Under the pieces are notes generated by a model. The model was not told the DNA's origin. It saw only the letters and a list, made by a program, of their open reading frames with translations, and ran no database searches. A program made the position numbers and the translations under genes. A stretch of DNA of 64,000 nt from Maea johnstoni (lineage: Eukaryota; Annelida; Polychaeta; Spionida; Magelonidae), in the NCBI GenBank assembly GCA_963942565.1, contig OZ012690.1, positions 4,406,006-4,470,005 of the forward strand, given 5' to 3'. Of the stretch, positions 1 through 10,928 are shown in pieces (position 1 is the first letter of the stretch; every line of letters starts with the position of its first letter).

Positions 1-293
1 AAATTTGTCCTTTGTTAAAATGTCAAGCATTATTTCACATGTAAAATCCCCCCCCCCCCCCATTCACCTTTAGAAGAGGTAAGAACACATATATTGTTCA
101 TTATGGCATTATAGATAGAACCATGAATGCCGATCACTGGATACGCAACCAGCAGGTCTCGCATATCAGCCTGGCCACAACTAATGGCTCAGATGTTTAC
201 AAGACACTTCAAGAGGTGCATTCTGCGCATGTTGGCGCACAACTTACTCTGTTATGTAAACAATACTAGCGCCCTTATCGGTCTGTCTCCTAG

Positions 294-301
294 TGACGTC
301 A
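294..301. promoter_or_regulatory. Perfect CRE palindrome, conserved in all units
   Basis: TGACGTCA, the full CREB/ATF site. It is intact in every unit: also 8479-8486, 17394-17401, 26246-26253, 36206-36213, 45677-45684 and 55209-55216, even where the preceding base changed (U6, U7). The diverged copy beyond the array has TGAGGTCA. Conservation may simply reflect recent homogenisation. Confidence 0.3.
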
Positions 302-758
302 CACTGAGACTAGATACAGTGTGATTATGTTTCGTCCAGGGCTTTGTAATGCGTCTTATGGCAATTGGCCTACGGCAAAGAATCCATGTGTCTATTCATC
401 TAAGATAGATAGTTAAGGGTAAGGATAACAAAACATGTGCTTCCATAAATATGCGTCATCTTTAATTTTCCAAAAAAAATTCAGGATTAACTAAGCTTGC
501 GACATCTGAAACTAAACACAACAAATGGTTTAACAGGATTTTAAAGTTCTTTGAATAGGGAACATTTTTTTCTTAGCTTAGTTTTTCAAGTCCTACGATA
601 TGACCTTCTAAATATATACACAAACCACAAAGGTCCAGTATTCAAACCTACAGTACTTTGGTTTATTTCATCTTGCATAATGGGTCAACTCTGCGCTGGA
701 CAGGTTAACCGGAGGTAAGTCAACTTTGATTGTGCTTTTGTACCCTGCCATACTTTTC

Positions 759-961
759 TTTACCCTTTACCTAGTTTGGCCAATACAAAATGATGCAAGA
801 AACCTAGTAAATGACTGAAACCCTGGCACTTGGGTACTCGTGGGAGAGTACTCAGTGAGAGTTTTCCAATGAATACCAACATGTCTGGGATTGGATGGTT
901 TTCAATAATCTTTGCATCCTTGTGCTTTGGACGAAAGTAGTCTCAGCATTGGAAGGGTTAA
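759..961 (-). mobile_element. TTAA-type MITE, site a (U1)
   Basis: Reverse-oriented copy, about 203 bp. It runs from TTTACCCTTTACC (decayed end) to GGAAGGGTTAA (intact end). The family consensus begins TTAACCCTTCCAATGCTGAG and ends CAGCAGCATAAGGGTTAA. TTAA ends next to CCC termini are the hallmark of piggyBac-type elements. No transposase is encoded, so it must have been mobilised in trans. The short open frame at 895-1077 lies mostly inside it and is not a gene. Confidence 0.75.
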
Positions 962-2148
962 GTCACAAATCATTTGGTAAAGTAGTTTGGATCTTGTTAT
1001 GGCAACGGTTGGAAAAGATCAGAATTCATTTCATTATGACAGGTTGGGTTGCAAGCAGGGTCTTCGCCAGGATTTAGAAACTGAGTCCACAGGACTAGAG
1101 GTTGCATATTTTTTCAAATTGCTACCACTTTGATTGTGGTATTTCATACACAAAATTTACCTTTATTTCAGTAAGGCAGATTTTACTTCCTCCTCATTAA
1201 TCCCTTGGGAATTTGAGGAGTAATGGAGTTGCTATACAATCTATTGTAATAATAGCAACATCTGTGGCATTAATCATTGAATTATCTATCAATCAGAGTT
1301 TCTTTTTATGAAAACACTTCTCATTAAAAGAACATATGTGATAAGTGGATCACTGTATTTCGACAGATCGATTTGATCATTGACGTTTTATTTTTCAATT
1401 CCGATTATTTCGATTTTGAAGAACTGCACTAATAGAATATTTTCACATGTTCCACACTAGTTCTGTGGCTAGGATCCTAAGATTTTAACTATGCAAAGAC
1501 AATGAAGGTTTTCTTAACACTTTTTGATTGAATACTTAAGCTTCACTTCAAAATTCTTATTCGTGTTGGCTTAAAATGGCAAAAAATGGTGTAAAAGGCT
1601 GAAAAAATGTGTTTAGATTAATTGACATAACAATTGGCATAATATTTTTTCCGATTAATTGGAAAAATTATTTCGATTGATCGATACTTGTGATATCAAT
1701 GATGGTCCTACAAGAAGAACCAATGATTATCCTTGAATTATTTTGCACATCTCAGCTTTATTTCGCAGCTATTTTCATATGCATTCCAGCATTTAGATGA
1801 CACTTTTCAAAGGTAACTCTGAACATGAATGGGTTAATGAATATTTCAACTATCAGGCACCTTCAGCGCTCAGGGCAGAAAACAGTTTACATTCTTTATT
1901 TGCACTGAAAAGTTCAATACATCTAAAAGTCATCAAAAAAAATTCAAATCAGAAAAAACAATTGCGAGTAGTTAAATTATTGGTAACCAAGTTCAATTAG
2001 ATTTTTCAGTTTCTTTAATTAATCAGTTGAGTGCGAAACAACCATTCCTTCTCAAGCTGCTATTCCAATTCAATAATATGCACTTCACGTCTTTAAAGTA
2101 AGTTACATCTTCTTTATCCACTTCCTGCACCCAATGAAATGGGTACCG
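962..2148. other. AT-rich stretch without a recognised gene (U1)
   Basis: Present in every unit between MITE sites a and b. Near 1057 it contains CAGGGTCTTCGCCAGGATTT, which matches the terminus of the hAT-like elements found later in the unit, so a decayed end may lie here. Between about 1345 and 1710 are ATCGAT-rich words (ACAGATCGATTTGATC, ATTGATCGATAC) that form a weak imperfect inverted repeat. I see no coding region. Confidence 0.5.
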
Positions 2149-2362
2149 TTAACCCTTACAATGCTGAGGATACTTTCGTCCAAAACACAAGGATGCAAAG
2201 ATTTTTTGAAAACCATCGAAACCCTGTCATGTTGGTATTCATTGGAAAGCTCTTGCTGAGTACTCTCAAATGAGTACCCATTTGCCAGTGGTTCGGTCAT
2301 TTTTCAGTATTTTTGCATCATTTTGTATTGGCCAAATTAGCCACCAGCAGCATGAGGAAAGT
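2149..2362 (+). mobile_element. TTAA-type MITE, site b (U1)
   Basis: Left end TTAACCCTTACAATGCTGAGG is intact; the right end has decayed from AAGGGTTAA to GAGGAAAGT. The interior keeps the family words CTGTCATGTTGGTATTCATT and GAGTACTCTCAAATGAGTACC. Confidence 0.75.
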
Positions 2363-2557
2363 CAAGTTGACCCGCTTGAAAAAAAAAGGAGAAATATCAT
2401 GGATACTTGTCAGTCAAAGCACAAATACCTCACCAGTTATTTCACACTGAAGATAAGTAAAATAAAATGGTTTCTAACCTCCACAATTAAATTAACACAG
2501 GAACATAGTCCTCCACAAGTTACTAGCCCTTGAACAACACCGCCTTTTACTTAGGGC

Positions 2558-2838
2558 TCAACCATTCTTATGCTGAGGCTACTTTCGTCCAAAGGACAAG
2601 GACGCAACGATTTTTGAAAGATGTCCAAACACTGTCATGTTGGTATTCATTAGATAGCTCTCGATGAGTGCTCAAAGACTTTAGAAAACTATCTAAACCC
2701 TGTCATGTTGGTATTCATTTGAATGCTCCCAAAGAGTACTATCAGATGAGTACCCATTTGCCAGGGTTTCAGTCATTTGTCAGGTATTTTTGGATCTTTT
2801 TGTATTGGTCAATTAGTCACCAGCAGCATAAGGCTGAA
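2558..2838 (+). mobile_element. Fused TTAA-type MITE, sites c and d (U1)
   Basis: The left 115 bp are site c (TCAACCATTCTTATGCTGAGG) and the rest is site d (from GCTCAAAGACTTTAG). In the other units these sites are separate, about 1.5 kb apart in U3. The join falls at different positions of the two MITEs and shares only GCT, so it looks like an end-joining deletion rather than homologous recombination between the MITEs. Confidence 0.7.
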
Positions 2839-2997
2839 TTTCTAAGTTATTGGCACACTAGTATAAACGATTCAGAAAACACGTGTCAGTTAGATCTGTA
2901 GGCATGACTGGGTTAAGTCGTAAGTTTTGGGGAAGATTGTGGCGCCCTCTATAATCCGATCATCCAGGGCACTGCACCAAATAAAGGGGTGGTTGTG

Positions 2998-3229
2998 TTA
3001 ACCCGTTCATGCCTATAATGCCTAGAAACGTCCCGACTATTCTGACGATATCTTTTTCAGCCGAGTGATTATTCATAAAATATTTGAGGGACAAATGTGG
3101 ATCAGAAACCTACCAACAATAATCACTCAAATATTTAGTGAATCGATACATAATTCCAAAGATATCTCCAAAAGTATAGTAGATCCAGACGACATTTGTC
3201 TAGGAGATCGCCAGGCATGCATGGGTTCA
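2998..3229 (+). mobile_element. Long-TIR TTAACCCG element (U1)
   Basis: About 232 bp, from TTAACCCGTTCATGCC to GGCATGCATGGGTTCA. The two halves are imperfect inverted copies for about 100 bp: CCTAGAAACGTC against CTAGGAGATCGCC, GATATCTTT against AAAGATATC, and AAATATTTGAG on both arms. The TTAA ends suggest a piggyBac-like family distinct from the site a-g MITE. Just upstream, 2902-2917 reads TAGGCATGACTGGGTTAA-like and is probably the end of a related copy. Confidence 0.6.
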
Positions 3230-3514
3230 CACCTGGTTTTTTTTTTCGCTTTAAGTTCCCTCCTTTAAGGAGTAATATCCACATACTCTCCGCACTACTA
3301 CCCACCAGTCACAGGAGGACCCACATCGCTATATACACCGGCCCATTGCACCACTACAACTTTTGTACCTTTTTGTAAATTTCCTCTTAGGAAAATAGTA
3401 CTGGTGCCCAGGAGAGCCATTTTAGTTCACTATGCCGGTTCGCAGGCCACACATTTAGAGCTTGTAGCCAGGAACCTGCATAGAGATACATACATTATGT
3501 GGCAGCAATATCAT

Positions 3515-3730
3515 GTAACCCTTCCAATGCTGAGGCTACTTCTGTCCAAAGCACAAGGAGGCAAAGATTTGAGAAAACCATCTGAACCCTGTCATATTGG
3601 TATTCATTGGATAGTTCTCGCTGAGTACTCTCTTATGAGTACCCATTTGCCAGGATCTCAGTCATTTTTCAGGTTTTTTGCATCATTTTGTAATGGCAAA
3701 ATTAGCCCCCACCACCTGCATAAGGGTTAC
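3515..3730 (+). mobile_element. TTAA-type MITE, site e (U1)
   Basis: This copy is bounded by GTAACCCTT and AAGGGTTAC instead of TTAA, identically in all seven units. The two ends are complementary rather than direct duplicates, so both TTAA sites seem to have mutated before the array was amplified. Confidence 0.75.
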
Positions 3731-4314
3731 CATTCACCCTCTGAGCAGCCCAAACAGACCAGACACTTCTGGGGAGAGTTTTTAATTGTTGCATGCGTCC
3801 TTTATAAAACAACACCTTATCATGTGAATCATAACGAAAACATTCATTCCAATTATTCAGATGTTCATACTGTAGAACACACAATGTACGCGTCTGTTTA
3901 TATATATCGTACATAGCTTGTGGTTCTGCTTCGCTATATATAAAAACGCTGTACTTTTTTTTCCTGTACTTTGGCGCTGTCAGCGGCGGCTACTGTCGCT
4001 AACAAAGATACGCTATGATGCGAAAACTCCCCAATTCGCTATATTTGCGACACGCGTCATATGTGTTTTCTACAGTATTCATATTTAATTCCCATTCTAT
4101 CTAATTAACAATTTTACAACTGGAGCGCATACTGGGCTTGACACAAATGGAAATATCTAAATAACAGAGTAGTACCTTGGGTAAAGTTTGACTGTAAGTC
4201 ATTGTTATTGTTGGATCCAATTTCCCCTCTTTCAAATTAATTTCAACCTTTTTTTCAGCTTTTACTCTATTTGATAAGTTATGTTCAAAGTTGTCAGGCA
4301 ATGACAAATAAGGA
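3731..4314. other. Intergenic stretch with a TATA-like motif (U1)
   Basis: No gene recognised. TATATAAAAA at 3937-3946 resembles a TATA box. It lies within sequence where CGCTATA recurs (near 3933, 4011 and 4037). In U5 the motif is broken to TATATAACAA and in U3 it is TATATAAATA, so there is no sign of constraint. Confidence 0.3.
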
Positions 4315-4531
4315 TTAACCCTTCCAATGCTAAGGCTACTTTTGTCCAAAGCGCAAGAATGCAAAGATTTTCGAAAACCATCTAAACCCTGCCATGTTGA
4401 TACTCATTGGAAAGCCCTCGCTTGGAAAGCCCTCTCAGATGAGTACCCATATGCCATGGTTTCGATGATTTTGCAGGATTTTTGGGTCATTTTGTTTTGG
4501 CCAATTTAGCCACCAGCAGCATAAGGGTTAA
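4315..4531 (+). mobile_element. TTAA-type MITE, site f (U1)
   Basis: The best-preserved copy in the unit: GGA-TTAACCCTTCCAATG on the left and CAGCATAAGGGTTAA-GATAA on the right, both TTAA intact. U1 alone has a small internal duplication (AAAGCCCTCGCTTGGAAAGCC). This is the site that is empty in U5. Confidence 0.8.
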
Positions 4532-4753
4532 GATAATATCAGAATATTGCTTTCAATACTAGTATCCACAATGGTGCAGGCTTGAATCTTTTAGCCACGC
4601 TTGAGATTGCATCCAATTCAACATTCATCCTTATGGTGAAATGAGGGACCATTCCAATAGCCAAAATCCATGTAAACCTGTTACCTGTCCACTGGTGACA
4701 GCCAGTGGTCCATGTCTCACTTCAAAACACCAGGATTGAAATTAATCAATGCA

Positions 4754-4984
4754 TACCGTAAATTCTTGGAAATTAAGACCACCTTAGGAATTTGGGCAAA
4801 GTGCTGATTACAAAGTAACTAATGAGAAATCTGGGCAACCCTCAGTCTATTGCCAGTTGCCATTACACATAACATGGACCTTACTGTAAATCTTGCATCA
4901 ATGTATTTTCAGAAAATATGGGCCGCCCTGAACCCATAAAAAATTGATTATTGAAGTGTCTCAAATTGCCGAGAAATTACGGTA
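4754..4984. mobile_element. TA-ended MITE (U1)
   Basis: About 231 bp, starting TACCGTAAATTCTTGG and ending CCGAGAAATTACGGTA, so terminal inverted repeats of about 16 bp with two mismatches and flanking TA. TA ends suit a Tc1/mariner-type element, but the family is not certain. There is no coding capacity. Confidence 0.65.
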
Positions 4985-5676
4985 ATCCAGCTTGGCAACT
5001 AGATGTATGAAGGATTCTGGGTAAAACAAAACAGTCAAAATTAGCCACAATCCTTAGTCTTATAGCACAACTGCATTTTTGATCCTCGGTTGCTTAACAG
5101 ACATAGCAGAGTGTGCCCACTTCTGGGACCTGAACAACTTTCATGAACACAATTTCCAAACCTTTCTGTTCCTAATCCATAGTGCAAACCTCCCAAGATA
5201 TGAAAATCTCCCGTTTAAAAAACAATTTATAGGCTTATTTTGGTTGTAATCCATTGTGGAAATTCTTCGAGACGAAGGCACATTCTAAAGTGAATGTAAT
5301 TATGGTCCGATTTCTTCCTAAACTATTTCCGAAAAAGAATCGCTTCCTATAATGCATGTTTGTCTTGGTTCCAAAGTTCTGATTGCAGAAGGCTTCCATA
5401 GGCCTGGACCTAATAATGGGCTTAAATTTAATTGTTGCCATAGCCACCTTGTAACAATGATCATTGTTGTCATAGTGACATTGTAAGTATGATTGTTGCC
5501 AGGACGATAGGTAAGTTCAAGTCCAGAGATAAGGCTAAGCCTTATGGTGCAACCCTCAAAGGTGTTCACATTCTGGAGGTTTTACTGTATGCCCTATGGC
5601 TCCCATTGCGTGTGTGATCGTAATGATATTTAGGCACCTTGGCCGGCTTGCATGACACATGAGGTACTAGGATCCC
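4985..5676. other. Intergenic stretch with a short tandem duplication (U1)
   Basis: No gene recognised. At 5431-5500, two and a bit imperfect copies of a roughly 30-bp word starting ATTGTTGCCATAG occur. The stretch is present in U1, U2 and U4-U7 and missing in U3. Confidence 0.45.
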
Positions 5677-5901
5677 TTAACCCTTCCAATGCTGAGGCTA
5701 CTTTCATCCAACACACAAGGATGCGGAGATTTCTGAAAAACACCTAAACCCTGTAATGTTGGTATTCATTAGATAGCTCTCACCGAGTACTGAGTACTGA
5801 GTAATCCTAGATGAGTACCCATGCCAGGGTTTCGGTCATTTTATAGGTTTTTTGCATCATTTTGTATTGTCCAAATTAGAAATCACCAGCATATGGGTTA
5901 A
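5677..5901 (+). mobile_element. TTAA-type MITE, site g (U1)
   Basis: Left end CCC-TTAACCCTTCCAATGC, right end CATATGGGTTAA. A small duplication of GAGTACTGAGTA occurs inside. Confidence 0.75.
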
Positions 5902-6129
5902 GGCTTCCTCAAGGGTCATGGTATTCCTTAATTGTATCCTTAAGATTACTTGAAAGATAAGACGAAGGGAAATGTTGGGTCCTAAGGAACCTTAAGGAAT
6001 TCCTGCCTTCTGGATGTTTTACGCTGTACTTGTCTCCATACTCCAGAACGACACTTGTCTTTGATCTTTTTGAGCTGCTGTGGCTGGATCTCTTTCCCTT
6101 TCCTAGCGTTCCTGGGCCACATGTAGGCC

Positions 6130-6245
6130 TCCTCCTCCTGTAGAGTACATTTCATGTACATTTCCATGTACACATCATGTACATTATCTTGTACTTTTCA
6201 CATAGATATCTTGTACATTTCATGTACATATCATGTACATTTCAC
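6130..6245. repeat. GTACAT-rich minisatellite (U1)
   Basis: GTACATTTCATGTACAT-type words are repeated irregularly. Equivalent short tracts lie at about 33390-33499 (U4), 43338-43440 (U5) and 52869-52971 (U6), and it is expanded at the array edge. The foldback element sits in its right end in U1 and U4. Confidence 0.65.
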
Positions 6246-6602
6246 CACAGGTATTTGTATCCGTATAATGGTCCGGGAATTGGTAAACATTTTTTTTATA
6301 AAAACCAAATGATTATGGGGACGTAGGCCACCCTCTTATGAAGCCTGATACGAACTTTCAGGTGTATCCGAGCACTGCAATGCGAGAAAAAAAGACTTAG
6401 TGTTAGGCCCTATATATATATATTAGACAAGTCCTGGCAATATACTTTAAAGTGTTTTTTTCTCGCTTTGCAGTGCTCGGATACACCTGAAAGTTCGGAT
6501 CAGGCTTCATAAGAGGGTGGCCTACGTCCCCATAATCATTTGATTTTTATAAAAAAGATTTTTACCAATTTTCGGACCATTATACGGATACAAATACCTG
6601 TG
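6246..6602. mobile_element. Foldback (long inverted repeat) element (U1)
   Basis: A 357-bp near-perfect palindrome. Arms of about 150 bp start CACAGGTATTTGTATCCG and end in its complement, around a short AT-rich loop (about 6400-6450, containing TATATATATATA). It is flanked by ATTTCAC at 6239-6245 and 6603-6609. U5 and U6 have one ATTTCAC and no element, so it is a real insertion with a 7-bp target duplication. No transposase is encoded. The CACAGG ends resemble hAT termini, but hAT duplications are normally 8 bp, so I leave the superfamily open. Confidence 0.8.
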
Positions 6603-6609
6603 ATTTCAC

Positions 6610-8306
6610 ATACATTCTCGGTGAACTAATTCCACAGCTGACCGGCGAATTTCAGCAGTGGTGTGACAATAATGCTTGGCTAAATCCAAAACTAGTCATC
6701 CTTTCACACCAAAAGTTGTTATTTTTTTATCAGAACATTCTCCTCTTCTAAATTAACCCAAAACAATTGGCGGTCATATCGTGATTTTTTTTTATGAGCC
6801 AAAATAGTGACAGAACCGGCCCTCTGGTGGTCAACATCAGAAACGAGTCTGAGATAAACAAACACGATCACTTCCAGCTTGGTATTCATACGCCCAAGCA
6901 ACAAACTTCACTTTGCGGGCAATTAACAAAAGCCCAGTCCCTCCCCATTCCAAAAATACCATATTAGTTGAATGAATTTGTATATATCTCCATTTATAGG
7001 CCTCGATTGGGCCTAGCCCCAGTTTTTATTGGAACTATGCAATGGTACTACTCGAACGGATACAACATTTACTTCACCGACACCTTATACGTCGCTGATA
7101 CCTGTGTGTGAGAATACGTATGTTCACATGGAATTCCTTTCCGGAGTATATTCTTGAATACTTCGAATAAATCGCACAGGTCATCATATACATGTATCCA
7201 TGTTTGTCTAAATTTGTCTATTCCCATGATCATTTCAGGATAACTTTTTTTTTTTTTGCATTTGCTTAAACATCATTGATATCATATTAAATGTCTCTCA
7301 GTGAAATAAATTCTTTGCCCTATTTGTCTTTTCTGATATATTACCTCTTTGGTTCGCATAATTCCAATATCTACTACTACTTTTCCCTTTTTGTCGGTGC
7401 CTGAAATTATTTCCCTTTCAGCAAGTTTAAGATGGCCTCCCACAGTAGAATGGAGCCAGTTTACAAGGAGGTTCATAGTTCTAATTGCGTTGTTGCAATA
7501 GAGAAAACATGGGATATTGTTTGTATTTCGGTTTTATTTATTTCATAAGACAATAGGGACATTTTGTAGTCTTTTATTTTCATAGTTTGTGATTTAGATC
7601 ATCCTGGTCCTCCAACCAAATTAAATTAGTATATTGACCCAGAACGATAGCGAGTTACACTAACAATTGTGGCTAGCTTATTTTCGACTCTATACGGTCT
7701 ATAAATCGTAATTCGATTATGATGAAAGACATCCATATTCTGAAAATATCTGGAAGGTACGATTACCGGTACTTTGTTAATTAGTTTAGAAATGAAGCAC
7801 AAGATGGCATGGCAGTCTACACTCGAATACATACGTGAAACTGACACATTCTTGGTTAATACTAACAACAAAAGCATGACAAATTATCATGATATGAAAA
7901 ATCATTTTTTTTTTAATAATTCAATTTGTTAGCATCTGCATCACGTGTGCAGGAAAATGAAGTAGGTATATTGATTTACTTGTGTTTTAAGTTTTGTTGT
8001 TTCTTATTTTACATCTAAACAGCCATACTGTCTTTAAAAATATAAGTTAATGCAGCTTTATCTATTTATAGATGCAATCTGGATGCACGGATGATACATC
8101 GCACGGTTGAGGAGTTCGCCTTTTTAGGCATGCTATTTTTGTAATTACCATTGTGTTTATCACCATTAATGATGTCAACAAATTTGTCCTTTGTTAAAAT
8201 GTCAAGCATTATTTCACATGTAAAATCACTCCCCCCCCCCCCCCCCATTCACCTTTAGAAGAGGTAAGAACACATATATTGTTCATTATGGCATTATAGA
8301 TAGAAC
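6610..8306. other. Unit tail without a recognised gene (U1)
   Basis: The first 200 bp are the type A-specific segment. After about 6825 (CTGGTGGTCAACATCAG) all units align again. I see no coding region, RNA gene or clear transposon here. The end holds T-tracts and the C-tract before the next unit. Confidence 0.5.
6819..6830 (-). promoter_or_regulatory. CTCF-like core motif (type A units)
   Basis: GCCCTCTGGTGG fits the reverse complement of the CTCF core consensus CCASYAGRKGGC. The same word is at 34071-34082 in U4. Type B units have GCCCCTGGTGG, one base short. One such match is not far from chance in 64 kb, so this is only a candidate. Confidence 0.2.
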
Positions 8307-8953
8307 CATGGATGCCGATAACTGGATACGCAACCAGCAGGTCTCGCATATCAGCCTGGCCACAACTAATGGCTCAGATGTTGACAAGACACTTCAAGAG
8401 GTGCATTCTGCGCATGTTGGCGCACAACTTACTCTTTTATGTAAACAATACTAGCGCCCTTATCGGTCTGTCTCCTAGTGACGTCACACTGAGACTAGAT
8501 ACAGTGTGATTATGTTTCGTCCAGTCCGGCTTTGTAATGGGTCTTATGGCAATTGGCCTACGGCAAAGAATCCATGTGTCTATTCATCTGAGATAGAATG
8601 AGTCGAGGTTAAGGGTAAGGATAACAAAACATGTGCTTCCATAAATATGCGTCATCTTTAATTTTCAAAAAATTTCCAGGATTAACTAAGCTTGCGACAT
8701 CTGAAACTAAACACAACAAATGGTTTAACAGGATTTTAAAGTTCTTTGAATAGGGAACATTTTTTTCTTAGCTTAGTTTTTCAAGTCCTACGATATGACC
8801 TTCTAAATATATACACAAACCACAAAGGTCTAGTATTCAAACCTACAGTACTTTGGTTTATTTCATCTTGCATAATGGGTCAACTCTGCGCTGGACAGGT
8901 TAACCGGAGGTAAGTCAACTTTGATTGTGCTTTTGTACCCTGCCATACTTTTC

Positions 8954-9156
8954 TTTACCCTTTACCTAGTTTGGCCAATACAAAATGATGCAAGAAACCT
9001 AGTAAATGACTGAAACCCTGGCACTTGGGTACTCGTGGGAGAGTACTCAGTGAGAGTTTTCCAATGAATACCAACATGTCTGGGATTGGATGGTTTTCAA
9101 TAATCTTTGCATCCTTGTGCTTTGGACGAAAGTAGCCTCCGCATTGGAAGGGTTAA
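8954..9156 (-). mobile_element. TTAA-type MITE, site a (U2)
   Basis: Same reverse copy as in U1, left end TTTACCC, right end GGGTTAA; CCTCCGCATTGG is private to U2. Confidence 0.75.
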
Positions 9157-10340
9157 GTCACAAATCATTTGGTAAAGTAGTTTGGATCTTGTTATGGCAA
9201 CGGTTGGAAAAGATCAGAATTCATTTCTTTATGCCAGGTTGGGTTGCAAGCAGGGTCTTCGCCAGGATTTAGAAACTGAGTCCACAGGACTAGAGGTTAC
9301 ATATTTTTTCAAGTTGCCACCACTTTGATTGTGGTATTTCATACACAATATTTACCTTTGTTTCAGTAAGGCAGATTTTACTTCCTCCTCATTAATCCCT
9401 TGGGAATTTGGGGAGTAATGGAGTTGCTATACAATCTATTGTAATAATAGCAACATCTGTGGCATTAATCATTGAATTATCTATCAATCAGAGTTTCTTT
9501 TTTATGAAAACACTTCTCATTAAAAGAACATATGTGATAAGTGGATCACTGTAGTTCGACAGATCGATTTGATCATTGACGTTTTATTTTTCAATTCCGA
9601 TTATTTCGATTTTGAAGAACTGCACTAATAGAATATTTTCACATGTTCCACACTATTTCTGTGGCTAGGATCCTAAGATTTGAACTATGCAAAGACAATG
9701 AAGGTTTTCTCAACACTTTTTGATTGAATACTTAAGCTTCACTTCAAAATTCTTATTCGTGTTGGCTTAAAATGGCAAAAAATGGTGTAAAAGGCTGAAA
9801 AAATGTGTTTAGATTAATTGACATAACAATTGGCATAATATTTTTTCCGATTAATTGGAAAAATTATTTCGATTGATCGATACTTGTCATATCAATGATG
9901 GTCCTACAAGAAGAACCAATGATTATCCTTGAATTATTTTGCACATCTCAGCTGTATTTCGCAGCTATTTTCATATGCATTCCAGCATTTAGATGACACT
10001 TTTCAAAGGTAACTCTGAACATGAATGGGTTAATAATGAATATTTCAACTATCAGGCAACTTCAGCGCTCAGGGCAGTTAACATTCTTTATTTGCACTGA
10101 AAAGTTCAATACATCTAAAAGTCATCAAAAAAAATTCAAATCAGAAAAAACAATTGCGAGTAGGTAAATTATTGGTAACCAAGTTCAATTTGATTTTTCA
10201 GTTTCTTTAATTAATCAGTTGAGTGCGAAACAACCATTCCTTCTCAACCTGCTATTCCAATTCAATAATATGCACTTCACGTCTTTAAAGTAAGTTATAT
10301 CTTCTTTATCCACTTCCTGCACCCAATGAAATGGGTACCG

Positions 10341-10508
10341 TTAACCCTTACAATGCTGAGGATACTTTCGTCCAAAACACAAGGATGCAAAGATTTTTTG
10401 AAAACCATCGAAACCCTGTCATGTTGGTATTCATTGGAAAGCTCTTGCTGAGTACTCTCAAATGAGTACCCATTTGCCAGTGTTTCGGTCGTTTTTCAGT
10501 ATTTTTAC
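10341..10508 (+). mobile_element. TTAA-type MITE, site b, truncated (U2)
   Basis: The left end TTAACCCTTACAATG is intact. The right part is cut by the U2-specific deletion, which joins TCAGTATTTTT to ACATTTATACATG. Confidence 0.7.
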
Positions 10509-10522
10509 ATTTATACATGTTT

Positions 10523-10591
10523 ATGAACGCCCAAAAATGTTACAACTGCCAATTTTAGGCACCCAGTTTCTAAATCCTGGCTAAGACCCTG
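10523..10591. mobile_element. hAT-like MITE, right end only (U2)
   Basis: Only the last roughly 70 bp remain (CGCCCAAAAATGTTACAACT through CCTGGCTAAGACCCTG), followed by the right target duplication ATGCACAT. The rest went with the 850-bp deletion. Confidence 0.65.
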
Positions 10592-10928
10592 ATGCACATG
10601 CATCACTTCATGAGAGGAAAAGTAAGAGCAACAATGAACACAGGAATATAAAAATATTTCAGTTCAGTGTTTGTTTGGTTTGATTTTTACATTCATATTC
10701 ACTTCAGAGTATGTATAAATCCACAAGATCTCCATGGTAACCAGAGCATGAAAAGTTCAGCCCATTCATACCTACAGAGTGTAAAGAAATCTATTTCAAT
10801 ATTTTGACATCTTTTGGATGATATTTGTAGGAGAAATGCTAACCAGAACATAATCAACAACTCTATTAACATTTTTGCAAGATTCTTTCTTACTAGTCAA
10901 TTTCAGAAGTACTGTAGCATCCCAGAAC

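Larger units (their letters stand above)
122..8306. repeat. Tandem array unit U1 (8.19 kb)
   Basis: First complete copy of the long tandem unit; positions 1-121 are the tail of a preceding unit that lies mostly outside the window. It matches U2-U7 over nearly its whole length in the same orientation. It is the shortest unit because about 1.5 kb between MITE sites c and d is missing (junction near 2670). It carries the type A segment with a foldback element at 6246-6602. No frame in it exceeds 170 codons, and none resembles a known protein. The start chosen is a convention, since a tandem array has no natural phase visible here. Confidence 0.9.

Noticed and set aside
127-324. 65-codon frame starting MPITGYATSRSR, repeated in all units
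   Set aside because: It recurs only because the DNA recurs. Differences among units change amino acids freely (S/T, L/F, S/R, S/A, S/I), and no known domain is visible.
895-1077. 60-codon frame starting MVFNNLCILVLW in all units
   Set aside because: Most of it lies within the reverse MITE at site a and runs into flanking sequence; there is no sign of coding constraint.
1345-1710. ATCGAT-rich imperfect inverted repeat as a separate transposon
   Set aside because: The arms match only in short words, and I could not define ends or a target duplication.
3404-3916. 170-codon frame in U1
   Set aside because: It crosses MITE site e and its flanks and is not open over the same span in the other units.
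5431-5500. GTTGCCATAG words as RFX (X-box) sites
   Set aside because: Only half-sites match, and they are part of a local tandem duplication.
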